From Lachnospiraceae bacterium (GTDB lineage: Bacteria > Bacillota > Clostridia > Lachnospirales > Lachnospiraceae), in assembly GCA_017618195.1 (NCBI GenBank), contig JAFZUW010000067.1:62001-126000 (forward strand): 64,000 nt of DNA, given 5' to 3'. A program made the position numbers and the translations under genes. Below, piece after piece: positions 27,293 through 35,978 of the stretch (positions are counted from its first letter, which is position 1; each line of letters starts with the position of its first letter). The notes beneath the pieces were generated by a model. That model worked only from the letters and a program-made list of their open reading frames with translations, made no database searches and was not told the origin of the DNA.

Positions 27293-28498
27293 TTATGCTT
27301 CCAGTCTCTCTCTGATTGCCTTGATGAAGTCGAGCGAGTTCACCGGCGTGCTCTTGTAGCCTTCGCTTACAAGACCGGAGAGGTCCTTCGTCATGATGCC
27401 GTCGTCGAGCGTCTTGATAACGGCAGCCTCGAGCTTGTCGGCAAATGCCATAAGGTCGTTAAGACCGTCCTTCTCGCCGCGCTTACGAAGAGCGCCGGAC
27501 CAGGCGAAGATCGTGGCAACCGGGTTCGTGGAGGTTTCCTCACCCTTCAGGTAGCGGTAGTAGTGACGGGTTACGGTGCCGTGCGCGGCTTCGTACTCGT
27601 AGTTGCCGTCGGGGCTTACAAGAACGCTTGTCATCATCGCAAGAGAACCGAACGCGGTCGATACCATGTCGCTCATAACGTCGCCGTCGTAGTTCTTGCA
27701 TGCCCAGATGAAACCACCTTTGCTGCGGATTACGCGGGCTACGGCGTCATCGATCAAAGTATAGAAGTAGGTGATGCCTGCAGCCTCGAAACGATCCTTG
27801 TATTCGTTGTCGTAAATCTCTTGGAAGATATCTTTAAAGCGGTGATCGTATTTCTTGCTGATCGTATCCTTTGTTGAGAACCAGAGATCCTGTTTCACAG
27901 AAAGAGCATACTCAAAGCAGCTTCTTGCGAACGAATCGATCGAAGTGTCCTTGTTGTACATGCCCTGCAGAACGCCGGGGCACTCGAAATCGTAAACGGT
28001 CTCACGAAGCTCGGTTCCGTCCTCGCCGGTGAACAGAAGCTCTGCCTTACCGGGGCAGGGAATACGGAATTCGGTGTTTTTGTAAACGTCGCCGTATGCA
28101 TGACGCGCAATCGTGATCGGTTTCTCCCAGCTGCGTACGTTGGGCTTGATCGAATCAATCATGATCGGAGCGCGGAATACGGTACCGTCGAGAATGGAAC
28201 GGATTGTTCCGTTTGGGCTTTTCCACATCTGTGAAAGGTTGTATTCGGTAACGCGCTGTGCATTCGGAGTGATCGTAGCACATTTGACGGCAACACCGTA
28301 CTTCTTGGCAGCATAGCTTGCGTCAAGCGTAACCTGATCCTTCGTGCGCTCACGCTCCGGAAGGCCGAGGTCATAGTATTCCGCCTTAAGGTCTACGAAA
28401 GGAAGGATCAGTTCGTCCTTGATCATCTTCCAAAGGATACGGGTCATTTCGTCGCCGTCCATCTCCACGAGGGGAGTCGTCATCTGAATCTTAGCCAT
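27293..28498 (-). CDS. icd: isocitrate dehydrogenase, NADP-dependent (eukaryote-like dimeric type)
   Basis: Oxidises isocitrate to 2-oxoglutarate and CO2 with NADP, supplying glutamate synthesis and NADPH. 401 residues of the type II homodimeric form shared with eukaryotes and many anaerobes: N-terminal [16 protein letters not shown], substrate loop [27 protein letters not shown] with the metal Asp, and [23 protein letters not shown] (in two parts) at the nucleotide site. It follows the aconitase-type gene after a 51-base gap, ribosome site AAAGGAG, and shares its promoter. Confidence 0.95.
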   Translation of the reverse strand: MAKIQMTTPLVEMDGDEMTRILWKMIKDELILPFVDLKAEYYDLGLPERERTKDQVTLDASYAAKKYGVAVKCATITPNAQRVTEYNLSQMWKSPNGTIRSILDGTVFRAPIMIDSIKPNVRSWEKPITIARHAYGDVYKNTEFRIPCPGKAELLFTGEDGTELRETVYDFECPGVLQGMYNKDTSIDSFARSCFEYALSVKQDLWFSTKDTISKKYDHRFKDIFQEIYDNEYKDRFEAAGITYFYTLIDDAVARVIRSKGGFIWACKNYDGDVMSDMVSTAFGSLAMMTSVLVSPDGNYEYEAAHGTVTRHYYRYLKGEETSTNPVATIFAWSGALRKRGEKDGLNDLMAFADKLEAAVIKTLDDGIMTKDLSGLVSEGYKSTPVNSLDFIKAIRERLEA

Positions 28499-28549
28499 AG
28501 GTGAACTCCTTTATCTTGTTTCGGCCGCCCATTCCGGACGGCCGTTATT

Positions 28550-30790
28550 TTACTTATTCTGTTCCGCGTAGTAGTTGATCAGGCAGCCGTCGAGAATGAT
28601 CGTCTTCTCATCGGGGGTAAGGCCCTTGATGTTAAGCGTGATATCGTCGATCGTGCCGTCCTTCTTAAGAACCTTTGCGGCAAATGTCTCGTTTCCGTTC
28701 TTGATTCCTTCGCGAACACCAGGGATAAATACGCAGTCGCCTTCCTCATAAGGGAAGTCTGCGCCTTCGGGAAGCGTGAACGGCAGGATGCCCCAGTTGA
28801 TGCAGTTGCTGCGGTAGCGCTTGGTTGCGTATTCGTAGCAGATGTTTGCGTAACCGCCGAGAACCTTCTGGCAGGATGCGGCCTGCTCACGGGCGGAGCC
28901 GTCGCCGGGACGGTTTGCAAATACGCAGGAGCCGTACTGGGTTGTCTTCAGAAGTTCGTCCGCATTGCCGAAGCGGGAGAGAATGCTGACAAGCTCTTCG
29001 GGAGCCTTGCCGTCTCTGCGCTCAAGGTCAAGCGCGTGGATTGCCTTGCTGCGGCCGACATATTCGGGAACGCGGCGGGAGAGGGCAAATTCGGAAAGAC
29101 GGAGCGGGTTACTGCGGTAAGAGCTTGTTTCGCCGGAAGGAATCAGTTCATCGGTCGTTGTAACCGGATCACGGATTACTGCTGCAAGCTTTACAAGCAT
29201 GTTGTCGGTAAGCGCTTCCATCTTCGGCCAGTCGGTGATGTTCGGTCCGAGGATCAGTTCCGCGTTCGGGTCCGCTTTGCCGTAGCCGTAATAGAGACGG
29301 TTCCGGTAAACGGTCTTATCGAAGTGATAAGGGTGATTCGGAACTTCGTAATCGATATCGGTAGCCGCGGTAATTACGCCGCCGTTTAAAGCGGTAGCGG
29401 CAATGCTTCTTGCATCCATCAATGCCACGCCGCAGAGCTGTCCTTCGCCGGGCTTGCTGCCTTCGCGGTTCGGGAAGTTACGCGTCGTATGACGGAGTGA
29501 GAGACCGTCGTTCGCGGGTACGTCTCCTGCGCCGAAGCAGGGACCGCAGAACGAAGGCTTGATAACGGCGCCGGCCTTCAACAGTTCGCTCGTTGCGCCG
29601 ACTTTCGTGAGTTCCAGGCTTACCGGAACACTGGTCGGATAAACGTTTAGAGAGAAGTAGCCGTTGCCGCAGCTCTTATCCTTAAGGATTGCGGCAGCCT
29701 CGTCGATATTATCGAACAGTCCGCCGGCACATCCCGCGATAACGCCCTGGTCTGCGTAAACCTTTCCGTCTTTCACCTTATCGGTCAGATGATAAGAAAC
29801 GCCTTTGAACTTCGCGGCGGCTTCTTTCTCTACGCCTGCAAGGATTTCTTTGGCATTTTCCACAAATTCGTGAATCGTGTAAGCATTGCTCGGATGGAAC
29901 GGAAGAGCAATCATCGACTCGGCCTTCGAGAGGTCGATCGTGATCAGACGGTCATAGTAAGCACCGTCTTCGGGAGCGAGTTTCTTATAGCACTCGCCGC
30001 GCTCATGCGTCTTGTAGAAGCCTTCGGTGATCTCATCGGTTTCCCAGATGGAACTGAGGCATGTCGTCTCGGTCGTCATAACGTCGATGCCGTTACGGAA
30101 GTCGATCGGAAGATTCTTGATTCCGGGGCCGGCAAATTCGAGCACGCGGTTCTTTACGAAACCGTTCGCGAACGTTGCCTTAACGAGGGCGAGAGCGATG
30201 TCGTGAGGACCGATGCCGCGCTTCGGAGCGCCGGTAACATATACGAGAACAACCTCGGGCATATCAAGGTCCCAGGTGTTTTTAAGAAGCTGTTTTACAA
30301 GCTCGGGGCCGCCTTCGCCGACACCCATTGTGCCGAGTGCGCCGTAACGGGTATGGGAATCGGAACCAAGGATCATATTGCCGCATGCGGAAAGTTCTTC
30401 TCTTGCATAAGAATGAATAACGCTCTGGTTTGCGGGAACGTAGATTCCGCCGAATTTCTTCGCTGCGGAAAGACCGAATACATGGTCATCTTCATTGATG
30501 GTGCCGCCTACCGCACAAAGAGAGTTGTGGCAGTTGGTCATCGCGTAAGGAAGCGGAAATTCGGTAAGCCCGCTCGCACGTGCGGTCTGGATAATGCCGA
30601 CGTAGGTGATATCGTGGCTCACCATTGCGTCAAAGCGAATCTTTAACTTTTCGGGATTTCCGGAAGTATTATGCTTTTGTAAGATGGAATAGGCGATCGT
30701 TTTCCTGCGGCCTTCCTCACGGCTGAGTCCGGCGTCGGAAACCGGGGCTCCGTTTACAAGGAACACGCCGTTTTCGCTTACTGTGATCAT
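28550..30790 (-). CDS. aconitase-family hydratase (YbhJ-like), probable aconitate hydratase
   Basis: 746 residues from the ATG at 30790 behind AAAGGAGGAATC; a longer frame upstream runs through the promoter. Aconitase fold: iron-sulphur ligands in IAGCAGG (about residue 375) and the FCGPCFGAGD pair (about 458-463), GSDSHTRYGALGTMGVGEGG near residue 145 (in two parts), and the C-terminal swivel domain with EGDCVFIPG and YGSCVFANRPGDGS-like pieces. The order of blocks is that of the YbhJ branch rather than classic AcnA or AcnB. Co-transcription with icd argues that it isomerises citrate to isocitrate. No citrate synthase is in the window. Confidence 0.85.
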   Translation of the reverse strand: MITVSENGVFLVNGAPVSDAGLSREEGRRKTIAYSILQKHNTSGNPEKLKIRFDAMVSHDITYVGIIQTARASGLTEFPLPYAMTNCHNSLCAVGGTINEDDHVFGLSAAKKFGGIYVPANQSVIHSYAREELSACGNMILGSDSHTRYGALGTMGVGEGGPELVKQLLKNTWDLDMPEVVLVYVTGAPKRGIGPHDIALALVKATFANGFVKNRVLEFAGPGIKNLPIDFRNGIDVMTTETTCLSSIWETDEITEGFYKTHERGECYKKLAPEDGAYYDRLITIDLSKAESMIALPFHPSNAYTIHEFVENAKEILAGVEKEAAAKFKGVSYHLTDKVKDGKVYADQGVIAGCAGGLFDNIDEAAAILKDKSCGNGYFSLNVYPTSVPVSLELTKVGATSELLKAGAVIKPSFCGPCFGAGDVPANDGLSLRHTTRNFPNREGSKPGEGQLCGVALMDARSIAATALNGGVITAATDIDYEVPNHPYHFDKTVYRNRLYYGYGKADPNAELILGPNITDWPKMEALTDNMLVKLAAVIRDPVTTTDELIPSGETSSYRSNPLRLSEFALSRRVPEYVGRSKAIHALDLERRDGKAPEELVSILSRFGNADELLKTTQYGSCVFANRPGDGSAREQAASCQKVLGGYANICYEYATKRYRSNCINWGILPFTLPEGADFPYEEGDCVFIPGVREGIKNGNETFAAKVLKKDGTIDDITLNIKGLTPDEKTIILDGCLINYYAEQNK

Positions 30791-30835
30791 TAGGGATTCC
30801 TCCTTTATGGGTACTTCAGATTGCATACAGAGTTT

Positions 30836-30864
30836 ATTATAGAAAATACCGCGGTTTCTGTCAA
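30836..30864 (-). promoter_or_regulatory. perfect consensus promoter of the aconitase-icd operon
   Basis: On the minus strand TTGACA (30859-30864), exactly 17 bp, TATAAT (30836-30841). The transcript would start about 35 bases before the ribosome site. Confidence 0.88.
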
Positions 30865-30958
30865 CCGGAAAGGATATTGCGGGGCAAGGGATTTTCAATA
30901 ATGAAAGCCCCGATTTTTGGTTAAAATGCACAGTTTTTTATTTTTGCGTAAAAAGCAA

Positions 30959-30987
30959 ATGACAAAGAAGCGAAAGTATGATATAGT
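30959..30987 (+). promoter_or_regulatory. promoter of the 31077 gene; inverted repeat downstream
   Basis: ATGACA (30959-30964), 17 bp, TATAGT (30982-30987). About 18 bases after the -10 lies ACTAC (31005-31009), 8 bases, GTAGT (31018-31022), an operator-like inverted repeat in the leader. Confidence 0.7.
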
Positions 30988-31076
30988 CTATTTATCGGTA
31001 AAATACTACAAAATATGGTAGTTGTGCCGTTTTCGGAATTCATTCATCGGGAATGGGCCGAAGAGGAGATTTGTAT

Positions 31077-31895
31077 ATGGATACGGGAGGGTTTGCCATG
31101 AGCGTGAACTCGGTTGTAAAGCATTGTGTAATGCCTAAGGATATGTATCTCGCCAAAATGTGGAAGAGCGAGAATGTTGTGATCGGAAGTGCAACTTATC
31201 AGATCGTTGTTTCCCCCGCCTCCAAAAAGAACGGTGCCGTTCAGTTCCATGTTGCGGCATTGAAAGACGGGGAAGTTTTAAACTTTAAAGATTTGAACGA
31301 GAATCTGTACGATATCACGATCCAGAAGTATTTGGATGAATTGAACGAAAGACTTTCTTCCGCGATTGAAAGCCAGATCCGCTGGATCCATACCGGTAAC
31401 CATGATATCTATGTTTCTTACGGCGGTCAGGAGCAGTGGCTCGATTCCGATTCACCTTCGGAAACCGGAATCCGCATCATTCTGATGGTGAAGAATGTTG
31501 AGAATATGAATCCCGAAGAGGAAACGAAACTCAGAAAGATTTTGAAAGGGGAACTCGTTGAGTGGATGGAGACGGTAATCGCCGATAAGCCCGCCATTCG
31601 TAAGACGAAGGAGGATTACGAGAACGATCTTGTCAAAGTTGTGGATATTTCCATGATTCCTCATGACAAGACATCGTTCAATCCGGTTCCGCTTATGACC
31701 GTGATCGGTCTCGCATTTGCCATTCTCGGCGTATTTTTCTCGCAGTACCTGTTCTTCCAGGCCGGCGGTCTTGTAGTCAGCGCATATGCGGCATTCCGCG
31801 CTTACCAGAAGGGCGAAAAGGAATTTATGATCGTCAACTGCTGCGTCTGCGCGATTTCTCTGTATTTCATTTATGCCGGCTATGTGAATGCGTAA
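31077..31895 (+). CDS. membrane-associated protein of unknown function, two C-terminal helices
   Basis: 272 residues from the ATG at 31077 (GAGGAG nine bases upstream). I do not recognise the family. Residues about 1-195 are soluble and mixed alpha/beta with no known catalytic motif. Two hydrophobic segments follow: about 207-227 (MTVIGLAFAILGVFFSQYLF) and about 230-245, then a polar AYQKGEKEF turn and a last hydrophobic helix (VNCCVCAISLYFIYAG). The soluble part would face the cytoplasm on positive-inside grounds. The next gene, a WYL-HAD protein, begins 9 bases after the stop with a poor ribosome site, so it is likely coupled to this one. Confidence 0.7.
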   Translation: MDTGGFAMSVNSVVKHCVMPKDMYLAKMWKSENVVIGSATYQIVVSPASKKNGAVQFHVAALKDGEVLNFKDLNENLYDITIQKYLDELNERLSSAIESQIRWIHTGNHDIYVSYGGQEQWLDSDSPSETGIRIILMVKNVENMNPEEETKLRKILKGELVEWMETVIADKPAIRKTKEDYENDLVKVVDISMIPHDKTSFNPVPLMTVIGLAFAILGVFFSQYLFFQAGGLVVSAYAAFRAYQKGEKEFMIVNCCVCAISLYFIYAGYVNA

Positions 31896-31904
31896 TTTCG
31901 GAAT

Positions 31905-33551
31905 ATGGCTAAGTCGTTCTATCAAAAGCTGAAAATTTTATACCTTCTTAAGATTCTTTGGGAAGAAACCGATGACAGTCACAGCCTGTCCATGGAGGAG
32001 ATCATCCGAAGACTCGGATCGTTCGGTATCGAAGCCGAGCGGAAGAGCATCTACGATGATTTTGCCATGCTGGAGCAGTTCGGATATGAGATTTTTAAAG
32101 AGAAATCCGGACGAACCACCGGTTATTCCCTCGGCAATCGTGATTTCTCGGTCGGGGAGCTGAAACTGCTTGTAGATGCGGTACAGTCTTCCCGATTTTT
32201 AACGAAGAAAAGGTCCGAAGAACTGTCCGGCAAGCTTGAGAAGATGCTGAGCCGGTATGAGGCTTCGCTTCTTAAGAGGCAGGTCCGCGTCGCTGGGCGC
32301 GTGAAAATGATGAACGAGAACATCTTCATCAACATCGACTTGATTTATTCGGCGATTGCGTCGGACCGCGCGATCTCGTTTGAATATCTCGAGTGGGACA
32401 TGAACCGGAAACTCGTGCTTCGAAAGGACGGAAACAAGGAGCGGATCAGTCCGTGGGCGCTTGTCTGGGACAATGAGTTCTATTATCTGGTCGCATACGA
32501 TCCCGGGCGGAGCGGGTTACGGCATTACCGCGTCGATAAGATGCGGAGCATCCGCGTTTTAGAGGAAGCAAGAGAAGGTCTTTCCGCGTTTGAGGAGTCT
32601 GAAGCGGAGACCTATGTGGAGCAGCGCTTTTCGATGTTCTCGGGCGAGAAACGCGTAGTTGTCGCGGAATGCGGACACGCAAACCTCGGACCGTTTATCG
32701 ACCGTTTCGGCGAAGATATTTCAATCCGTAAGGAAGGAGACCGTTACCGCCTTCGGTTTCATGTAGCGGTAACCGACGTATTTTTCGGCTGGATTGCCGG
32801 ACTCGGAGAGGACGTTCGTCTGATCGAACCGAGAGAAGTGAGGGAAGACATGGCGATGTATGCCGCTGACTTATTACAAAGACATGAAAAAAAGGACGTT
32901 CGCGCGGTCGTATTTGACCTCGGAAACGTGCTTGTTGATTTCCGCTATGACGCATATATGAAGGAAATCGGATTTGCGGAAGAAACGGCACGGTTCTTTA
33001 GGGAAAATATCATTCTTTCGAAGCTCTGGCAGAGGATGGACCGCGGCGTGATCACGATGGGCGAAGCGTGTGAGCTGATGGTTTCGGACTATCCGGATTA
33101 CGAAAAGGAGATTCGTCATTTCTTTGAACGGATTGTCGGGATCATCAAGCCGTACGATGACTCCGAGGGACTTGTAAAACATCTGCGGGAAGCGGGGTAT
33201 GAAGTGTATATCCTTTCAAATTATCCCGACGAGCTTTATGAGATGCACTGCGATTCGTTCGCTTTTCTGAAGGATGTGAACGGTGCCGTGATTTCGGCAT
33301 ACGAAAAGACCGCAAAACCCGATGAGGATATTTATCGGATCCTTCTTTCGAGATACGGTCTTAATGCTTCGGAATGTGTTTTCTTGGATGACCGGACGGA
33401 TAATATCGAAACGGCCGAAAATCTAGGCATCCGGGGTATTATCGTAAATCATCGTGAGGAAGCCTTCCGGTCGCTTTTCAAGTATCTTGCGGTCTGCGGG
33501 AAGTACGGTGAACCCGCAAGCCTTGGCGAGGGCAACGGAAGCGGTATTTGA
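31905..33551 (+). CDS. WYL-domain regulator fused to a HAD-like hydrolase
   Basis: 548 residues. Residues 1-70 are a winged helix of the WYL-regulator type (LSMEEIIRRLGSFGIEAERKSIYDDFAML); about 140-215 is the WYL domain (ISPWALVWDNEFYYLVAYD, RHYRVDKM); about 230-325 is the WCX extension. After a linker of some seven residues, 332-530 is a complete HAD domain: nucleophile motif FDLGNVLVDF, motif II ILSNYP, the Lys-Pro-Asp stretch AKPDEDIY and motif IV FLDDRTDN. The join lies on a run of seven A (32887-32893) in the arrangement A AAA AAG, and an unfused HAD start codon exists one frame away (32884). The last about 40 codons overlap the opposite-strand GNAT gene. Confidence 0.85.
   Translation: MAKSFYQKLKILYLLKILWEETDDSHSLSMEEIIRRLGSFGIEAERKSIYDDFAMLEQFGYEIFKEKSGRTTGYSLGNRDFSVGELKLLVDAVQSSRFLTKKRSEELSGKLEKMLSRYEASLLKRQVRVAGRVKMMNENIFINIDLIYSAIASDRAISFEYLEWDMNRKLVLRKDGNKERISPWALVWDNEFYYLVAYDPGRSGLRHYRVDKMRSIRVLEEAREGLSAFEESEAETYVEQRFSMFSGEKRVVVAECGHANLGPFIDRFGEDISIRKEGDRYRLRFHVAVTDVFFGWIAGLGEDVRLIEPREVREDMAMYAADLLQRHEKKDVRAVVFDLGNVLVDFRYDAYMKEIGFAEETARFFRENIILSKLWQRMDRGVITMGEACELMVSDYPDYEKEIRHFFERIVGIIKPYDDSEGLVKHLREAGYEVYILSNYPDELYEMHCDSFAFLKDVNGAVISAYEKTAKPDEDIYRILLSRYGLNASECVFLDDRTDNIETAENLGIRGIIVNHREEAFRSLFKYLAVCGKYGEPASLGEGNGSGI
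32884..32917 (+). other. possible -1 frameshift or slippage site at the WYL-HAD junction
   Basis: In the reading frame the codons are GAA AAA AAG, giving the heptamer A AAA AAG (32888-32894), the same slippery site and phase as E. coli dnaX. A shift by -1 reads seven codons and stops at TGA 32915-32917, giving a WYL-only protein of about 337 residues. No clear stimulator hairpin or upstream Shine-Dalgarno was seen. Confidence 0.4.
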
Positions 33552-34253
33552 ACGGTGAATGACCGCAAGCAGCGGAATGTTTCCGATGCGCGGAAGCGTT
33601 CTTGCAAGAAAAGCCTTAACGGCTTCTGTTCCGATTCCTTTACCGCGGTGTTCGGGCAGAATATAGTAGGAGAGGTTGTAAGCTTCTTCGCAAAGTTCGG
33701 ACGGTTCAACGGCAATGCGTCCGAGGATTTCATCGGTATCCTTGGCGGTAAATACGACGAGCGACAGGTCCGAATTAAGCCGCTGTAAAAGAATTTCATG
33801 CCGGTAATCCGCATGAAGGTCTTCTTCGCTTAAGTTCTTAAGACGTTCGGGAAGGAGATAAGGCTCATCCTTCATCGTTTTATAAAGGTCTTTGAAGTCT
33901 TCGTAGCCGGGAATATAGAAATCAAAATTACCTGAGAAGAACGCAAGATGTCTTTGCTCGGTCAGATAGTCGGCAATTTCCGTTAAGTCTTCCGCATAGA
34001 CGTCGCTTAGATCCGTTACGCACTCGGCTGCCCCGGGACGGATCCCGTCGTGCTCGTAGCCGATCGTGAGACCGCCTGCTACTGACCAGGCTTTCAGAAC
34101 CTCCGCATCGTCGGAGATTAAGATTTCGCCTGCTTCGGGCTTCCGCTTCGGATCGTACGGATAGACGAGAATCTCTCCGTCGGCCGCATTCTCAAGGAAT
34201 GCGGGAACTTCTTCGTTGTCCGGATCAAGAAAATGATAATATAAATGCAGCAT
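33423..34253 (-). CDS. GNAT family N-acetyltransferase
   Basis: 276 residues from the ATG at 34253, behind TTTAAGGAGG. Residues about 1-125 form an N-terminal domain without a known motif. The C-terminal GNAT domain shows the acetyl-CoA motif A as YYILPEHRGKGIGTEAVKAF (about 205-224) and motif B as HRSNTASVALAKACGF. It resembles the RimJ/RimL branch of the superfamily. The acceptor is unknown. Its last 129 bases overlap, on the opposite strand, the end of the WYL-HAD gene; both C-termini look genuine. Confidence 0.82.
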   Translation of the reverse strand: MLHLYYHFLDPDNEEVPAFLENAADGEILVYPYDPKRKPEAGEILISDDAEVLKAWSVAGGLTIGYEHDGIRPGAAECVTDLSDVYAEDLTEIADYLTEQRHLAFFSGNFDFYIPGYEDFKDLYKTMKDEPYLLPERLKNLSEEDLHADYRHEILLQRLNSDLSLVVFTAKDTDEILGRIAVEPSELCEEAYNLSYYILPEHRGKGIGTEAVKAFLARTLPRIGNIPLLAVIHRSNTASVALAKACGFTVLPADRKILEKRPEGFLTMIYDNTPDA

Positions 34254-34360
34254 AAAAGCCTCCTTAAAAAAACGCGGGCGGTTGAAAGCGGTTGCCCGCC
34301 GCCGCAACATAGCGTAGCACATTTTCCGCGGGCGGACAAGGAGCAAAGGAAAGGAATCGT

Positions 34361-34888
34361 ATGGAAATCGAAAAGAAATTCTTACTGTCCGGGCTTCCGG
34401 AGTATTTCGACCGCTATGAAAAGCTTGAGATGGAGCAGGGGTATCTGATCACGCAGGGCTGTACGCTCCGCATACGAAGAGCCAATGACTGCTGCTTTCT
34501 TACTTTGAAGCAGAAAGACCCTTCGAAGGCGGTTGCCGGAATCATCATCAACGAAGAGGTCGAAAGCGAAATCCCGCGGGCTTCTTATGAGGCTTTGAAG
34601 CAGCTTGTAAAAGGCGGTTTTATCAGTAAAACCCGCACGCTTATCCCTTATCTTAATCATACGATCGAAGTGGACGAGTTCCACGGAGACCTTCAGGGAC
34701 TGATCTTTGCTGAGATTGAGTATACCGATGCGGACGATGCGCTGCACCTACCGATTCCGACATGGTTTTCAAAGGATGTTTCGAACGACCGGAGATTCCG
34801 GAATACGAACCTTTCCGAAATGGACGAAGAGGAGATTGAAGCATTTCTTGACGAAATCGGAAAGATTGCTTTGGTTATTGAGGAATAA
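34361..34888 (+). CDS. CYTH domain protein (probable inorganic triphosphatase)
   Basis: 175 residues, one CYTH domain. The defining ExExK signature is at the start (MEIEKKFLL). Other tunnel residues follow in pattern: LRIRRANDCCFLTLKQK, the EVESEIP strand, KTRTLIPY, IEVDEFHG and FAEIEY. CYTH proteins cleave triphosphates in a beta tunnel using a divalent metal; bacterial single-domain members are mostly tripolyphosphatases or of unknown role, and class IV adenylate cyclase is the alternative. AAAGGAAAGGAA precedes the ATG. Confidence 0.87.
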   Translation: MEIEKKFLLSGLPEYFDRYEKLEMEQGYLITQGCTLRIRRANDCCFLTLKQKDPSKAVAGIIINEEVESEIPRASYEALKQLVKGGFISKTRTLIPYLNHTIEVDEFHGDLQGLIFAEIEYTDADDALHLPIPTWFSKDVSNDRRFRNTNLSEMDEEEIEAFLDEIGKIALVIEE

Positions 34889-34951
34889 AACATTACGATT
34901 TGACTGATTATAACAGTTATTTTATGCACATTTTCCGCTGAGAAAAGAAAC

Positions 34952-34993
34952 AGCGCCGTTTGTGACAAAGCAGGTTACAGACGGCGCTTTACT
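34952..34993 (+). terminator. terminator after the CYTH gene
   Basis: AGCGCCGT (34952-34959) pairs with ACGGCGCT (34981-34988), with an inner TGT/ACA, followed by a short T-rich end. The stem abuts the likely -35 of the next gene. Confidence 0.65.
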
Positions 34994-35017
34994 TGTAAAA
35001 ACGGCATCCGATATAAT
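34989..35017 (+). promoter_or_regulatory. putative promoter of the degenerate ParA-like gene
   Basis: Perfect TATAAT at 35012-35017; the -35 is weak (TTACTT, 34989-34994, 17-bp spacer) and joined to the preceding terminator. Confidence 0.45.
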
Positions 35018-35051
35018 GTGACCCTACTATCCTTTGGAGGTGAGTTGGGGT

Positions 35052-35960
35052 ATGATTGTATCATTTTGGTCACCGGTAAGGAATGAGTATGTCAGCTGTC
35101 TCGGGGTGTTGACAGCGATGACCGGGTGCAGGAACTTCCTGTGCAAGGTCGTGATGGCGGAAAATTATATCGGACTTGACAACATCGGCCATTGTCTGTT
35201 CGGGGACACCTACAACCGGATGCGAAAGGACTATGACCGGTACCAATCGGGGTATTACGAACGGGGGGATTCCTTCCTGAAGTTTTTAAAGAAACGGACG
35301 GGAAAAGCGGTTTCAATGGGGAGAACGCTTGAAATCATGGAGGACCATCTGTATTACCTGCCTTTGAACCAGTGCCTCAGAAGCGACATATACGAGTACA
35401 GCTTCGAGCGGGAATTTCCGGACATACGGGATTACTGTGCGGCACATTTTGATTTTCTGTTTCTGAATACGGCTAGTCAGGGGAATCTCAGTACGAAGAC
35501 GCTTCTTGCAGTCTGTGATCTGGCCGTTATCTGTCTGCCCGCCGCCGAGTGGGTGTTCGAACTTCTGTTAGAGCGGTATTCATCGCTTCTTCCCAAAGCA
35601 TTGATCGTATTCTGCGGGGATCCGGATTCCGGGTTCTTAAGAAGAATGCGCAAAAAACATCCGAAATATCGGGACAGTATGTTCTACGTACCCGTAACGG
35701 ATGATTTGAAGGAGGCCGTCCGGATCGGCAGGGTGTTTGATTTTGCCTGTACGGACAGGGCGTTGAACGAATGCAACGAAAAACTGATGCATCAGATCGG
35801 GTACCTGGCATTTTCCGTGATGAGAAGAAAGAAGAATGAGGAAAAGCTCCGTTATGAAGACATGCGCGCACTGTTTGCGGAACGGAATTCCGATCCGTTC
35901 GCAAAACAATACAGCCTCCCGGCGGCCAGGTCATATGTCGCTGAACGGGAGACTGTATAA
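35052..35960 (+). CDS. orphan protein with degenerate ParA/MinD-like fold
   Basis: 302 residues from the ATG at 35052 (TTTGGAGGTG upstream). The N-terminus IVSFWSPVRNEYVSCLGVL sits where ParA/TadZ proteins have VxVxSPKGGVGKT, but the lysines are absent. Later blocks keep the fold: DFLFLNTAS at the Walker B position, then LLAVCDLAVICLPA, ALIVFCGDP and the YVPVTDDLKEAVRIG strand-helix ending. It therefore looks like a SIMIBI-class protein that no longer binds ATP normally. TadZ/CpaE-like proteins of this type can localise pili or secretion complexes, but no such genes are near. Function unknown. Confidence 0.6.
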   Translation: MIVSFWSPVRNEYVSCLGVLTAMTGCRNFLCKVVMAENYIGLDNIGHCLFGDTYNRMRKDYDRYQSGYYERGDSFLKFLKKRTGKAVSMGRTLEIMEDHLYYLPLNQCLRSDIYEYSFEREFPDIRDYCAAHFDFLFLNTASQGNLSTKTLLAVCDLAVICLPAAEWVFELLLERYSSLLPKALIVFCGDPDSGFLRRMRKKHPKYRDSMFYVPVTDDLKEAVRIGRVFDFACTDRALNECNEKLMHQIGYLAFSVMRRKKNEEKLRYEDMRALFAERNSDPFAKQYSLPAARSYVAERETV

Positions 35961-35978
35961 TTGCAGATTGATAATTGA

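Noticed and set aside
30991..31022. A second NrtR operator near 31005
   Set aside because: The halves ACTAC...GTAGT are in the opposite order to GTAGT...ACTAC at nrtR, and the downstream gene has no link to NAD.
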